A DNA stretch of 64,000 bases. Source: Arion vulgaris. Taxonomy: Eukaryota; Mollusca; Gastropoda; Stylommatophora; Arionidae. The first letter of the stretch is position 1, and each line of letters begins with the position of its first letter. Location: assembly GCA_020796225.1 (NCBI GenBank), contig CM036771.1, positions 31,502,703 to 31,566,702 on the forward strand, in the 5' to 3' direction. A model generated the notes under the pieces. The model was not told the DNA's origin. It saw only the letters and a list, made by a program, of their open reading frames with translations, and did no database searches. A program made the translations under genes and the position numbers. Positions 12,431-22,334 of the stretch are shown in pieces.

Positions 12431-12849
12431 ACAAATGGAGGAGAGAAAATCAAATTCAATAAAGTTGATAAAGAGAGAAGTAATGAAAGTATTGGAATAT
12501 TCTCTCCATGTAACTGCGCATATTACCTGACTCTTGTTACAACGATATGATTATTCTTTGTTTGTTGAACTACTAATAACATCAAGTGCAAACATATTCA
12601 TAAAGTCGGCGCCGTGCTAAACTGGTAAGATATGGATAGAGCAGCCGCAAGGGAATTGAGAATGGGTTCAATGACTGGGAAAGCTAACAATAAAGAAGGG
12701 GATTTAAATTTCAAATGAAGTTTGAGAGCATAAGAGAGTAAAATATAATTGAATTTATTGCCAGATACGTGTCGGGGTAAGGGAAGTGAGAGATATAACA
12801 TGACACATACAAATAAAGACGATCTGGTTTCAGAGAAAGCAGAGTTCTT

Positions 12850-12970
12850 CACATAAAGTGCAGGATAAAGAATGTGCTGACTTTCTTGCAAAGAATACCA
12901 CGACGCAAGCTTGCAGAAGCATGGGCAGAGCCGATGTCTTCAATGTGGTACGCTCTCATTTTGTGATATG
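12850..12970 (+). mobile_element. LINE RNase H C-terminal motif fragment
   Basis: A short plus-strand frame reads QDKECADFLAKNTTTQA, resembling the G-N-E-x-A-D-x-L-A-K motif at the end of the RNase H domain in RNase-H-bearing LINEs. There is no more of the domain in frame. Weak but consistent with other RNase H fragments in the window. Confidence 0.5.
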
Positions 12971-12974
12971 GAGC

Positions 12975-13375
12975 TTCGAAAAACAAATGACCAAACGCAG
13001 GATTCGAACCACTTACCCATATTTCTTACGTCACTCATTGCTTATCCTAGCAATACAAGCGTTCTTACGTCACTCATTGCTTATCCTAGCAATACAAGCG
13101 TTCTTACGTCACTCATTGCTTATCCTAGCAATACAAGCGTTCTTACGTCACTCATTGCTTATCCTAGCAATACAAACGTTCTTACGAACATTGATAGACA
13201 AGAGGCAATGAGTGACGTAAGAAATAAAGGTAAGTGTTTGGTCACGTTTTCTTGGAAACTCCTAATACGTGTACATTGTCTATTTGATAATCATGTTCAA
13301 TGCTTCCGTTGCTTCCCCAGGGGTTCTTACATAAAACTCCGTGTTCCTGGAACGAGTGCAAGAGTTCAGAGTTAA
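12975..13375. mobile_element. Two SINE family F copies head to head, with 39-bp array
   Basis: 12975-13190 reads as a minus-strand tRNA-like head (CAGGATTCGAACCACTTACC). 13190-13375 is a plus copy (CAATGAGTGACGTAAGAAAT, then TCTATTTGATAATCATG and CCCCAGGGGTTCTTAC). In the minus head GTTCTTACGTCACTCATTGC plus TTATCCTAGCAATACAAGC is repeated four times (13022-13185). Confidence 0.7.
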
Positions 13376-13469
13376 GTTTGGACATATCAGACAGTGTCAT
13401 CTTCATGGTAGAGAGAGATGATATACTAATCAACTTCTCATGAGTCCAGTGAGCAAGTGGATTTTGGGA

Positions 13470-13835
13470 TGGTTGCTGCAGCGCAGGACAGAGCACGCAT
13501 GGGAATGCCTAACGTGTCAAGAGGTCGATCGCATAACATAACATGACATACCACAACGTTGCTGCAGCGCAGGACAGAGCAGGCATGGGATGTCTAATGT
13601 GCCAGAGGGCGATCGCATAACATAACGTAACATAACAACGTTGCTGCGCGCGGACAAGCAGGCAGGGAATGTCTAATGCCAAGGTCGATCGCATAACATA
13701 ACGTAACATACCACAACGTTGCTGCAGCGCAGGACAGAGCAGGCATGGGAATGTCTAATGTGCCAAGAGGTCGATCGCATAACATAACATAACATACCAC
13801 AACGTTGCTGCAGCGCAGGACAGAGTGCAGTAAGC
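13470..13835. repeat. 86-bp minisatellite
   Basis: About four copies with TGCTGCAGCGCAGGACAGAG, CAGGCATGGGAATGTCTAAT, GTCGATCGCATAACATAAC and CATACCACAACGT. The copy at 13625-13690 has many small gaps. A single related unit occurs in reverse at 32010-32100, which suggests the seed was dispersed. Confidence 0.93.
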
Positions 13836-13929
13836 ATGCTAGACATATAGTGTGGTTATCTACCAATTGACGACTTTGGTTCCTTTTACATAGTATCCTG
13901 TTATGAAAGTTGGAGGCTGGTTCGGTGCA

Positions 13930-14345
13930 CAGACAATGGACTTATGAATCACTACAAGTGTCAACAATTCGCAGAATTACATTCATCTTTGTTCCAGGAC
14001 ACAAGAGTGTCGATGGCAATGCAGACTGGCTGGCTCTGCCACCATATCGAAGGGTTAGCCAATTGATAGAGCTAACATTCTGAACGCCATCATTTCGTGT
14101 AGCCGCAAAGAGGACTGTCTAAACCAATCCAGATCAACAGCTAGATTGCAGGAAATTAGATTGAAGATTAGAGTGGAGAGAAAAGAACAACACAACAAGT
14201 ATAGCTCATCAAGAGTAGGTAAGCTCATCAAGCAACATCCAAGTGGTAAGGTTAGTCGTTGGACGAGATATTGCGAAGAAGATCGTAGGTCCTATGGACA
14301 TGTCTGGTGGGCAATGAAGATATTCCAAACTGAAACTGAACAATT
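13930..14345 (+). mobile_element. RNase-H-type LINE fragment (dead copy 1)
   Basis: Frames read TFIFVPGHKSVDGNADWLAL (RNase H C-terminal motif) and then, in another frame, LQEIRLKIRVERKEQHNKYS, KVSRWTRYCEEDRRS and AMKIFQTETE. The second part also occurs at 32.9 kb. The frames are interrupted, so this is not functional. Confidence 0.72.
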
Positions 14346-14665
14346 TTGTCTAACCAATTGCTATCTTGGATGGTGGAGGTACTAGTACAGACATATATCA
14401 GAGAAATCACCTTCGTTATTGTCCTGAGCACGCAGGAGTCAGGCGTAATGAACATGCTGATAGATTCGCTATCATTGTTACAATATCAGAGGGAGCTGCA
14501 ATGGACCATAATGACATTCTTAACACATTGGGAGAGTGGTTCCGAAGTGAGAAGTTTCAGTGTCGTGAATCGCAGCCACTGACCAGATTGAGAGAGATGA
14601 GTGTGTCAATATTGGTATATACAGAACAAATGAAATACTTAATATGCAAAAATAGTGATTAATCA
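14346..14665 (+). mobile_element. RNase-H-type LINE fragment (dead copy 2)
   Basis: The frame at 14366-14662 contains RYCPEHAGVRRNEHADRFA, a clear RNase H C-terminal motif (H-A-G-V-x-x-N-E-x-A-D-x-x-A), then DHNDILNTLGEWFRSEKF. It follows copy 1 directly but repeats the same domain, so two truncated copies are joined. Confidence 0.78.
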
Positions 14666-14819
14666 ACATCAAACTGACGTGTTGAGCCGTTGGACGCTGC
14701 TGGATTTGTTGGGGCGGAAATGAGAGCATCTATGGACCTGACCGGAGTGATATGATGATAGTTCTCATATACCTGGTATCGTGGTTGCTCTTACAACTTA
14801 CGATTTGACAAACTATACA

Positions 14820-15015
14820 TACATGTAGCAAGTAATAGTTATATAGCATACATATTTCCAGTTGCGACGTATGGGTGCAAAACATGGACATTTAACAAGG
14901 AAATAGACATGCATATATGTGATTTTGAATATAAATGTTACAGAAAAGTTATTCGTATATCATGGACAGATAAGAGAATAAATAATTCTTATCAGACATA
15001 ACTCAAAATCAGATA
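14820..15015 (+). mobile_element. RTE-like LINE C-terminal fragment
   Basis: The frame reads YIFPVATYGCKTWTFNKEID, then EYKCYRKVIRISWTDKR. This is the same domain as at 10.5 kb but a diverged copy. 14666-14819 is unassigned. Confidence 0.75.
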
Positions 15016-15695
15016 GGTTAGCAACTATATTTGAAAATACACAGGGAAAAGACCACGGACATGAGAATAAATGCAGTAAATGTCAACCAGATTATGCTGG
15101 AGGAAACAGCTCTACAGGATGTAGAATCATACACATACTTTGGTAGCAACACAGACATAGCAGGAGGAACAAAGATGTCAAGATAAGAATACAAAAAGCA
15201 AGGGGAACTTTATTGCATTGAGTAAGATATGGAAGTTAAAGGAGATCAAAACAAACACAAAGCTGAGAATCTTTCAATCAAATGTGAAGTCAGTATTGCT
15301 ATATGGATCGGAAACATGGAGGACAAAAAAAGAAACCACCAGAAAACTACAGACCTTCACAAAGGAATGTTTACGTAGAATAGAGGGGCTGAGATGGTAT
15401 GATAAGATTGCGAACGAGGAACTCAGAGAAAGAACTAAGCGGATACCAGTGGAGAAAGAGCTAAGGTAGAGACGCTGGAGATGGATAACACACACATTGA
15501 GAAGATCGACCGGAAGCATTGCAAGACGGGTAATGTTTTGAAACCCGCAGGGAAAGAGGAGTAGGGGAAGGCCTAGACATACCTGGAGATACAGCTGGAG
15601 ATTGATATGAAAAGGATAGGTAAATATGAAAAGAATTCGAAGAGATTACAGTAGAGAGGAGGAGGAGCTGGAAGAAATTTGTTGAAAGACCCCCG
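15016..15695 (+). mobile_element. RTE-like LINE (second family), C-terminal part
   Basis: Frame-shifting translation includes DVESYTYFGSNTDIAGGTK, VLLYGSETWRTKKETTRKLQ, FTKECLRRIEGLRWYDKIAN and, near the end, RRSWKKFVERP. This is the canonical end of RTE reverse transcriptases (Y-x-G-S-E-T-W motif). It runs directly into family G at 15690, as the reverse copy at 16.8 kb also does. Confidence 0.85.
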
Positions 15696-15955
15696 TGATG
15701 CCGGGGCTCGCAAGGGGAGCAAGAATAGTAACACTGCGACCTACAAGGCATGTCGTAAGAGGCGACTTATGTAGGACCTATGTAAGCTATCCTAGTAAAT
15801 AAAAAGCATCACAGAAATTAATCGGATGTGCTGGCCTACTTGTAGGCGCATAGCTAGCACAACGTACAATCGTTCTTAGGCTCAGATCCCATACAAATCA
15901 CACAGAGTGATTCACAAGTGGTCGATATGGAGCGATCGAAGAAAGAAGGCGTGTG
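15690..15955 (+). mobile_element. SINE-like family G copy, contiguous with LINE end
   Basis: A full copy: GATGCCGGGGCTCGCAAGGG, CGACCTACAAGGCATGTCGT, GGCCTACTTGTAGGCGC, CACAACGTACAATCG and CAAGTGGTCGATATGGAGCG. It begins exactly where the RTE-like coding end stops, so it may be that LINE's 3' tail. Confidence 0.85.
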
Positions 15956-15989
15956 CTCCGTTGGGAGTTGAAAGATGAAGAAGAATATA

Positions 15990-16248
15990 AATAACTCTGT
16001 GGCTGATGATATAAAAAATTATGAGAAAATTTAAGAATTGTAAACATATAAGAAGACATAACGAGACCATTATGGAAGGAAACATTTAAGCAAAGTGGAG
16101 AAGAGGAAGACTATGTAGAAGATGGTTTCTGGATGTGATAGATGATTTAAGCTTGACGACATCAGAGTGGGGCATCTAAGCTATAGAAGTGAAAAATTCC
16201 GGGAAAAAACTGTTGGGGTGGAAAAGTGCTGCTGAGGACAAAGTTATT
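15990..16248 (+). mobile_element. RTE-like LINE tail (third copy), degenerate
   Basis: Nucleotide match to the tail family at 37.3 and 61.7 kb: GACCATTATGGAAGGAA, AAAGTGGAGAAGAGGAAG, ATTCCGGGAAAAAACTGTTG and ending AAGTTATTGGATGA. It has many stops. Confidence 0.75.
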
Positions 16249-16410
16249 GGATGAAGAAAAGGTATATCTACTTAGTTCTTATGTTACCTGGATGAAGAAA
16301 ATGTAATCTCTTAGTTCTATGTTACCTGGATGAAGAAAAGGTATATCTACTTAGTTCTTATGTTACCTGGATGAAGAAAAGGTATATCTTAGTTCTTATG
16401 TTACCTGGAT
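16249..16410. repeat. 41-bp tandem repeat at LINE tail
   Basis: Four copies of TGGATGAAGAAAAGGTATAT plus CTACTTAGTTCTTATGTTACC, with one 7-nt and one 5-nt shortened unit. It starts in the LINE 3' tail (TGGATGAAG). Confidence 0.9.
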
Positions 16411-16544
16411 GGGCTGCACTTTTACACCTACCATCTTTTTCCATATTACGAGTACCCATTTTCAGCTGGTTGGATTGGAAAGTTCATCGTACTGGGATTT
16501 GAACCACTATATGTTGGTGTTTGAATCAAGCACACTATCTTCTT

Positions 16545-17010
16545 CTTGGAACGCTCCATATCGATCACTTGTTAACCACTCTTTGTGATTTGTATGTGAT
16601 CCGAGCCTACGAGAGATTTTACGTTCTGTCATTTATGTGCCTACAAGCAGGCCAACACATTCAATTTCTGCGAAGCTTTTATTTACTAGGTAGCTTCCTA
16701 GGCCCCTACATCAGTCGCATCTTACGACATGCCTTGTAGGTCGCAGTGTTACTATTCTTTGCTTCCCTTGCGAGCCCCGACATCACAGGTCTTCAACAAA
16801 TTTCGTCCAGCTCCTCCTCCTCTCTACTGTAATCTCTTCGAATTCTTTTCATATTTACCATCCCTTTCATATCAATCTCAGCTGTATCTCCAGGTATGTC
16901 TAGGCCTTCCTACTCTCTTTCCCTGCAGTTTAAACATCCGTCTTGAATGCTTCGGTCGTCTTCTCAATGTGTGTTATCCATCTCCACATGTCTACCTTAG
17001 CTCTTTCTCC
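16545..17010 (-). mobile_element. Family G copy plus RTE-like LINE end, reverse orientation
   Basis: 16545-16790 is family G in reverse (TCTTTGTGATTTGTATGTG, TTATTTACTAGGTAGCTTCC, CTTACGACATGCCTTGTAGG). 16790-17010 is the reverse of the LINE end seen at 15470-15690 (TTCAACAAATTTCGTCCAGC, CAGGTATGTCTAGGCCTTCC). It confirms that the LINE end and family G are colinear. 17011-17559 holds nothing I recognise. Confidence 0.85.
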
Positions 17011-17559
17011 ACATGCAATTATTTACAAATGTGTCTACATATGAATTCGGAAACTCTCTATGCCAAAGTGGTTAACAAGTTTTCCTATAGTTATAAAGGT
17101 TGTCTACACACAATGAAATGCTAACACTTGCCAAAACTTAAGAATGGTACTCACCGTGAAACCGGGTCCCATGAACCAGAGTAAAGAGTAAACTTGATGA
17201 AGGAGACAGTTCGCTTCTTCTGCATTCATTGCTCATCGTTGATTTAATTCCAGCCTATCCACGTACATCAATCACAGATTACGAACTTAAGTCAACAATT
17301 TCTGGCCTACCACCAGATCGACAGGTCACTAACTATCTTTATTTCTTACTTTGTCAAAACTATTTTCTCCATTAATGTTGTAGTCTGAGATTGTGGTCTC
17401 TGTTTGTTAATAATCTTATAACTTGTTGTTTTCCTTATGAAAAGTTACAAGGATGTCAGATTGAAATATATGAATTTGTTTCTATCACATTCGTTTTACG
17501 GAATTTACACAAATAAACTCTCAATTCTGTCAGATAGCTAACATCAGTGAAAGAAACAG

Positions 17560-18640
17560 CATTAGGTAATTCTTCAACACATTTCTTTTTGCTGATGATC
17601 AGGCAATCATATCAACAACAGAGAAACTGCTACAGCAACATATTAAGAGACTCCAGTTAACAATGAATACAATATGAGAATAAACATCGACAAAACCGAA
17701 GTAATGACATTCGCTAGAGAGGAAAACGCTACCAATATCTACATCGACAAACATCAATTAATTAAAACAAGTCAAAGATTTACATATCGGGAGAGCATTT
17801 TGTTCAGCAAATGGAAGAATAACTAACCAAATTCAACATGGATGCAATAAAGCAAATCAAATGGTAGGACAAATGGCAACAATTTTGAAATGCAAATATG
17901 TCAGCATGGTCACTAAAAGGACATGGATGCAATAAAGCAAATCAAATGGTAGGACAAATGGCAACAATTTTGAAATGCAAATATGTCAGCATGGTCACTA
18001 AAAGGACATGGATGCAATAAAGCAAATCAAATAGTAGGACAAATGGCAACAATTTTGAAATGCAAATATGTCAGCATGGTCACTAAAAGGAATTGTTCAA
18101 ACCAATCTTTCTCCCAACATTATGCAGTCAGTGTCAAAAACATGGATGCTGACATCAAACAATAATAGAAATAGAAACGACAGTGATGAAATGTCTAATG
18201 GCAAATGCTGGAAATATCAAGAAAAGACCTGTTAAAAATGGAGATATCATGAAATAAGTGCACATCAGTAAAACACGTAATTACAAAGTAGCTGTAGTTT
18301 TACAAATTACAAAAACAATGACAAAATACAGCAACGTACATCAGTAGTGAACTTCATCAAGAAACAACAAATTAAATAGTTCGTCCACATAAGCAGATTA
18401 CCAACAGAGATGTTATTCCGAAATAGTGGATACAAAGAAAAATGTCATCCACGCACAAGGTGTAACTCAAAAATAACAGAGGCAGTGAAAAACACTATTT
18501 ATGAATTACAAAACAAAAACCCGTTCTAGAAATATCTTCTTATCCTGACGCTGTGAGGCAAAAACAGGATTAGATCAAATAAATCAGAAGATTTGAGGGA
18601 TTGGACAAGAATAAGTTTACATAACAAATAGCTATACTGA
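17560..18640 (+). mobile_element. LINE reverse-transcriptase fragment with 85-bp triplication
   Basis: It begins with FADDQAIISTTEKLLQQHIK (the F-A-D-D catalytic motif of non-LTR reverse transcriptases) followed by KTEVMTFA-like sequence, then a region around HGCNKANQMVGQMATILKCK. It ends with the tail FVHISRLPTEMLFRNSGYK, also found at 35.3 kb. An 85-bp unit starting ACATGGATGCAATAAAGC is present three times (17836-18090). A 67-bp Penelope-like fragment is inserted at 18271-18337. Dead copy. Confidence 0.8.
18271..18337. mobile_element. Penelope-like terminal fragment in LINE
   Basis: AAACACGTAATTACAAAGTA through ACAGCAACGT matches the outer part of the inverted-repeat arm at 28.0 kb. ACATCAGTA flanks both sides (18262-18270 and 18338-18346) as a probable target-site duplication. 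Confidence 0.75.
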
Positions 18641-18699
18641 CAATTGCTTGATTGATTGCTTGATTGATATATTCATCATTCATGCACTTATATCTTCTT

Positions 18700-19120
18700 C
18701 TTCTTCGTATGCTCCATATCAATCACTTGTTAAGCACTCTTTGTGATTTTTATGTGATCTGTGCCCAGAGGCGGCTCGTCATTAAGGGCCAGTTGGGCCG
18801 GGCCCTACCAAAAATAATGTGTATTTTATTATTTGATAAATTCCCAAAATATCAACCAAAATCCATGATTTTTCCAAAAATATATGTCTGTCCCTACCAG
18901 CAAAAATTGTCACAATCCGCCATTGTCTGTACCTAACAGCGATTGTATGTTGTGCCAGTTATGCGTCTACAAGTAAGCCAGAACAGCCGATTTCCGCGAC
19001 ACTTTTTATTTACTAGGGTAGCTTCACAAGGCCCTTACCGCAGTCGCCTCTTACGAAATGCCTTGTAGGTGGCAGTGTTACTATTTTTTGCTTTCCTAGT
19101 GGGCCCTCCTTCTTGACCAA
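18700..19120 (-). mobile_element. SINE-like family G copy split by a MITE
   Basis: Reverse family G: CTTTGTGATTTTTATGTGATC up to 18757, then from 18934 TAACAGCGATTGTATGTTGTGCC, ATTTACTAGGGTAGCTT, AAATGCCTTGTAGGTGGCAG. The interruption at 18766-18925 is a hAT-like MITE. 19121-19194 resembles a family A tail. Confidence 0.85.
18766..18925. mobile_element. hAT-like MITE, 160 bp
   Basis: Terminal inverted repeats CAGAGGCGGCTCG and CAATCCGCCATTG (reverse CAATGGCGGATTG). They are flanked by TCTGTGCC (18758-18765) and TCTGTACC (18926-18933), an 8-bp target-site duplication with one mismatch, as expected for hAT elements. Removing it restores the family G sequence. It has no coding capacity. Confidence 0.85.
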
Positions 19121-19194
19121 CACCACCCCAAAAAGCAGACCTACAAGCAGTTACGACAGTTTTAAAAACAATATATGTGCATGCACATATTCAA

Positions 19195-19440
19195 GTGGGC
19201 GTCTGTAGCTTCAACGTTACTGAGCTCGATCATAATCTAAGTGAACCTGGATCGAACTACAAGGCAAGCAGCTTAGAAGCAAATGTATTCCCGAGAAATT
19301 TTACGAACGGTAAAAACATACCTCACCGTTCATAAAGCAATGGTAAACTACTGAACGTATAAGTGGTGTCTAGAAAATGAATCGACGACTCGTTTACTGT
19401 GGTTGATGTAAAGAATATGCCACGCTTTTCATTTTTATAT
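19195..19440 (+). mobile_element. SINE family E copy
   Basis: tRNA-like head GGGCGTCTGTAGCTTCAACG (box A region), then the body GAACGGTAAAAACATACC, GCAATGGTAAACTACTGAAC and AAGTGGTGTCTAGAAAATGA. It matches copies at 20.5, 23.4, 31.4 and 58.7 kb. 19441-19764 shows nothing recognisable. Confidence 0.8.
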
Positions 19441-19764
19441 CAACAGAGATGCAAGTATCTTGTTGCTGACTAGCAATTTGCCATATGTTATATTTATTTT
19501 AGATAGCATGATTAGCATGGGGAAGTGCCTAAAAGGGTAGACGTTACACTGCACGCACATTCACACATAGAGTATGTGCCAGAAGTTTGTTATGACAAAG
19601 CTATCAATTCAAACAAATAAAACATATACTCCAGGAAACGTGTTGGCTAGAATAACCTGAGGAAGATATCTTGGCTTATAGACTGTATAATTAGAAAACA
19701 TTAATTGGTGAGTGCACGTCAGGGAAATGGTGTTGTCTCGTCCTGACTTAATGTAAAAGTGATC

Positions 19765-19905
19765 AAAACACGTAATAACAAAGTACTGTAGTTTTACAAA
19801 ATACAAAAACAATGACAATACACGGCAACGTTTCGACCAAAAAGGCCTTTATCAAGCAAACGATACAACAAAAGTGACGAATGTCACAGAACACTACATA
19901 TAGAC
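19765..19905. mobile_element. Penelope-like terminal fragment (hammerhead-like motif)
   Basis: Matches the 28-kb arm: AAAACACGTAATAACAAAGT, ACTGTAGTTTTACAAAATAC, AACGTTTCGACC and GGCCTTTATCAAGCAAACG, continuing past the arm with CACAGAACACTACATATAG, which is shared with 37.2 kb. 19906-20039 is unassigned. Confidence 0.75.
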
Positions 19906-20039
19906 TTTGACAAAGATATTACAACGATTAAAAGTGAATCAACCGTTTTTTATGCAACTGTATTAATATTCCTAGTATAGGCAAGTGTCTGGCACTCATG
20001 ATTAGTATGAGTATGTGTATGAGTATGTTTGAATGATTG

Positions 20040-20240
20040 ATTGATCGAACCATCATCATTGCACTTCTGTGAGTAACCGTGTGTGCTTCGATCTCATTCT
20101 TAAACAGGAAGATCTCAGCGGCAGTGTACGAACTCTGTATAACCGGCGAGGGCCCCCTGAGTATGATTGTTATTAACACAGCACGTATCTGCAGAACATT
20201 GATCTCACCACAGCCTGATAGACTTTCCATCTTCATCGAG
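20040..20240 (-). mobile_element. SINE family C, partial
   Basis: Tail part of family C in reverse: GAACCATCATCATTGCAC, GTGTGTGCTTCGATCTC, CAGGAAGATCTCAGCGGCAG, GGCGAGGGCCCC. The tRNA-like head is missing. 20241-20474 holds nothing recognisable. Confidence 0.75.
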
Positions 20241-20474
20241 TTCTCACAACTGCTACGAAACAGCTTGACCAGTTATCTCTTGTACCCCATTTACCTTACT
20301 ACCTTACTTGCGCTGATGGTAACCATGGTTACGATACGTATGATAATAAACTGATAAATTATAACAATGACAGATTAGCAGTTCCGTTCTAGAACCCTCC
20401 AACACAATCCTTATTGATCCGTTCCGATGTGTACGTATAACAAAGTTTCTTTATCAATTACCCTCATTACCGTG

Positions 20475-20720
20475 GACGTCTGTGGCTTAGTGGTAATGAG
20501 AGCGATCACAATCCAAGAGTACCTGGTTCAAAAACCACGGCGGGCAGTTTGGAAGCAAATTTTTCCCCTTGAATTTTTACGAACGGTATTAATAGACCTC
20601 ACAGCTCAGACAACAATGACAATCTACTGAACTTATAAGTGGTGACTAGAAAATCAACGACTCTTTGACTGTGGTTGATAGCGAGGTCATGTAAAGGATA
20701 AGCCACGATTGTCATGTTTA
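20475..20720 (+). mobile_element. SINE family E copy
   Basis: This is the best head of the family: GTCTGTGGCTTAGTGGTAAT (box A) and GTACCTGGTTCAAAAACC (box B). The body follows with GGGCAGTTTGGAAGCAAAT, TTTTTACGAACGGTA and GTGGTTGATAGCGAGGTC. 20721-21119 holds nothing recognisable except an A-run near 20990. Confidence 0.85.
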
Positions 20721-21119
20721 CTCTCTTCTCTATTCACCCTCCCAGGACTCTGTAGGCTCTAATAATTATGCAATACCAAGTGTTATCAATAAAACCCCAG
20801 CGAATTCCCTTGTTTGTGTACGAGTTATTCTAAGACACGTTTAGTTCGAATGTTTGTAGCTGAGGTATTGATCGAGCGTAATTTGAGGCTCCGATGCGAG
20901 AGAGTTTGAACGCTGGCATAAGGTTAACGATTCTTGAGCGATCTGATGCGGAAATTGCGACGCTAAAACTGTACATCATCTTTAACTTAGAAAAAAAAAA
21001 AGTGGCAGGAAAACGTTAATTTCTTCTCGCAAGGCACAATGCTACTCAGCATCTATGGGTGTACCTGTAACGCAATAGCGTATGTTCTGTTAACTATAAT
21101 CTGTGTGTACATATTGTTG

Positions 21120-21355
21120 ATATTTATTAACTAATCAAACTAACTAACTAACTAACTAACTAGCTAACTAAGTAAGTAACTAAACTAACTAACTAACTAA
21201 CTGATTGATTAACTAATTGACTAAATAACAAACCAATCAACCATCTAACCTAATATAACCAACCAACCATCCAACCAACTAACTGAATAACTAACAACTA
21301 CCTAACTTACTGGCTAACTAACTAACTAACTGACTGACTACCTAACAATATAAAC
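21120..21355. repeat. CTAA-type simple repeat
   Basis: A degenerate AACT/CTAA tetranucleotide tract with interspersed ACCAACC units. Low complexity, no coding. Confidence 0.9.
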
Positions 21356-21384
21356 TGACAATATAAACCACCCCCCCACTGAGT

Positions 21385-21746
21385 TAGTTCTTCTTCAGAC
21401 AAACCTAAGCTAAGCTCTAGGAATTCAGATTGTGATGAAACACGAGACATATCTGGTCAACCACTAGTAACAACTGTTAAAAGAAAGAGAAGATGGAGAT
21501 ATGTTAGACATACCTTGAGAAGAAATGATCAAAGAATATCAAAGCAGGCATTGAAGTGGGATACAAAAGGTTCAAGAAAGAGAGGACGACCTAAGGAGAC
21601 ACCGAAACGAACTTTCCTGAGAGATGCAAGAAATTTCGGTCTCTGTTCCATTGAGGAGATTGAGAGAGTTTCCCAGGATAAAGCGGCATGGAGAAATTGC
21701 TTGCAGGCCCTATGTAACGTATAACGGTACGAGAGGAATTATTATT
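21385..21746 (+). mobile_element. RTE-like LINE C-terminus
   Basis: The frame at 21515-21724 reads LRRNDQRISKQALKW (first residue variable), then KRGRPKETPKRTFLRDAR and AAWRNCLQALCNV, the conserved last 70 residues of this RTE family. It ends in an ATT-repeat tail at 21738. The upstream part, SGQPLVTTVKRKRRWRYV-like, is in another frame. The same family occurs at 25.1, 54.3, 59.1 and 62.9 kb. Confidence 0.85.
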
Positions 21747-21759
21747 ATAGAAGGAGAAT

Positions 21760-22028
21760 GAGGAGCGTCTGGCCGAATGGATTAGAGCGCGGTCTCTCAT
21801 TCAGGAGACCCGGGTTCCATCCCCAGTAAGGCCGATGAGCGGTTTTCTCCCTGTCAGGTGCATAAAGAAAAGGTCATAAGCTGAACAGTTTTGCGATGAC
21901 TGCACTAGCCATGCGACCATTAAATTTCTCATGCCCGTGTCGCCGTTCTCTCTCCTCCCCTCCATGTCATACACCGCCCTAACAGGCGGTAACACATGGA
22001 GTAACGAGGTTTTTGTTTCTTCTTTTAA
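21760..22028 (+). mobile_element. SINE family A, complete with target-site duplication
   Basis: A 269-bp insertion flanked by ATAGAAGGAGAAT (21747-21759 and 22029-22041). tRNA-like head: GTCTGGCCGAATGGATTAGA (box A) and CCCGGGTTCCATCCCCAG (box B). The body is CATAAAGAAAAGG, ATGCGACCATTAAATT and ACACCGCCCTAACAGGCGG. It landed just after the ATT tail of a LINE. Confidence 0.9.
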
Positions 22029-22044
22029 ATAGAAGGAGAATACA

Positions 22045-22310
22045 AGTAAGAAAGCATAGCCGCCTGTCTGCCCAGCGTGTTTGTAGCGCGTTGGACTACG
22101 GGTGACTACCCCTCTGTGTGTGCGGGTTCAATTCCGCGGAATGGCAGAAAAAGCCACAGATTCCCCAGATTTAAGGTGTTCGTGGCACCGAACCGAAGGG
22201 TTACGATGTCCATGGCACCGAGCCGAAGAGCTGAAAAGCTCAAGTGCTTCTGAAGAAATCATAGATAAGTGACAAATCGAATATACTAAAACTAAGACAT
22301 AATCAACATA
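22045..22310 (+). mobile_element. tRNA-derived SINE family H
   Basis: tRNA-like segment CCGCCTGTCTGCCCAGCGTG, GTAGCGCGTTGGACTACGGG, GTGCGGGTTCAATTCCGC (box B). A reverse copy lies at 44.5 kb. The body at 22190-22250 contains a short duplication (GGCACCGAACCGAAGGG, then GGCACCGAGCCGAAGAG). Confidence 0.75.
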
Positions 22311-22334
22311 CTATACCAGAATACGAACATAATG

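Noticed and set aside
21760..21830. tRNA gene
   Set aside because: Box A and box B are good but the sequence is the head of a 269-bp SINE with a target duplication; the cloverleaf is not complete. The same applies to heads at 20.48, 22.08, 38.28, 39.08, 40.43 and 48.83 kb.
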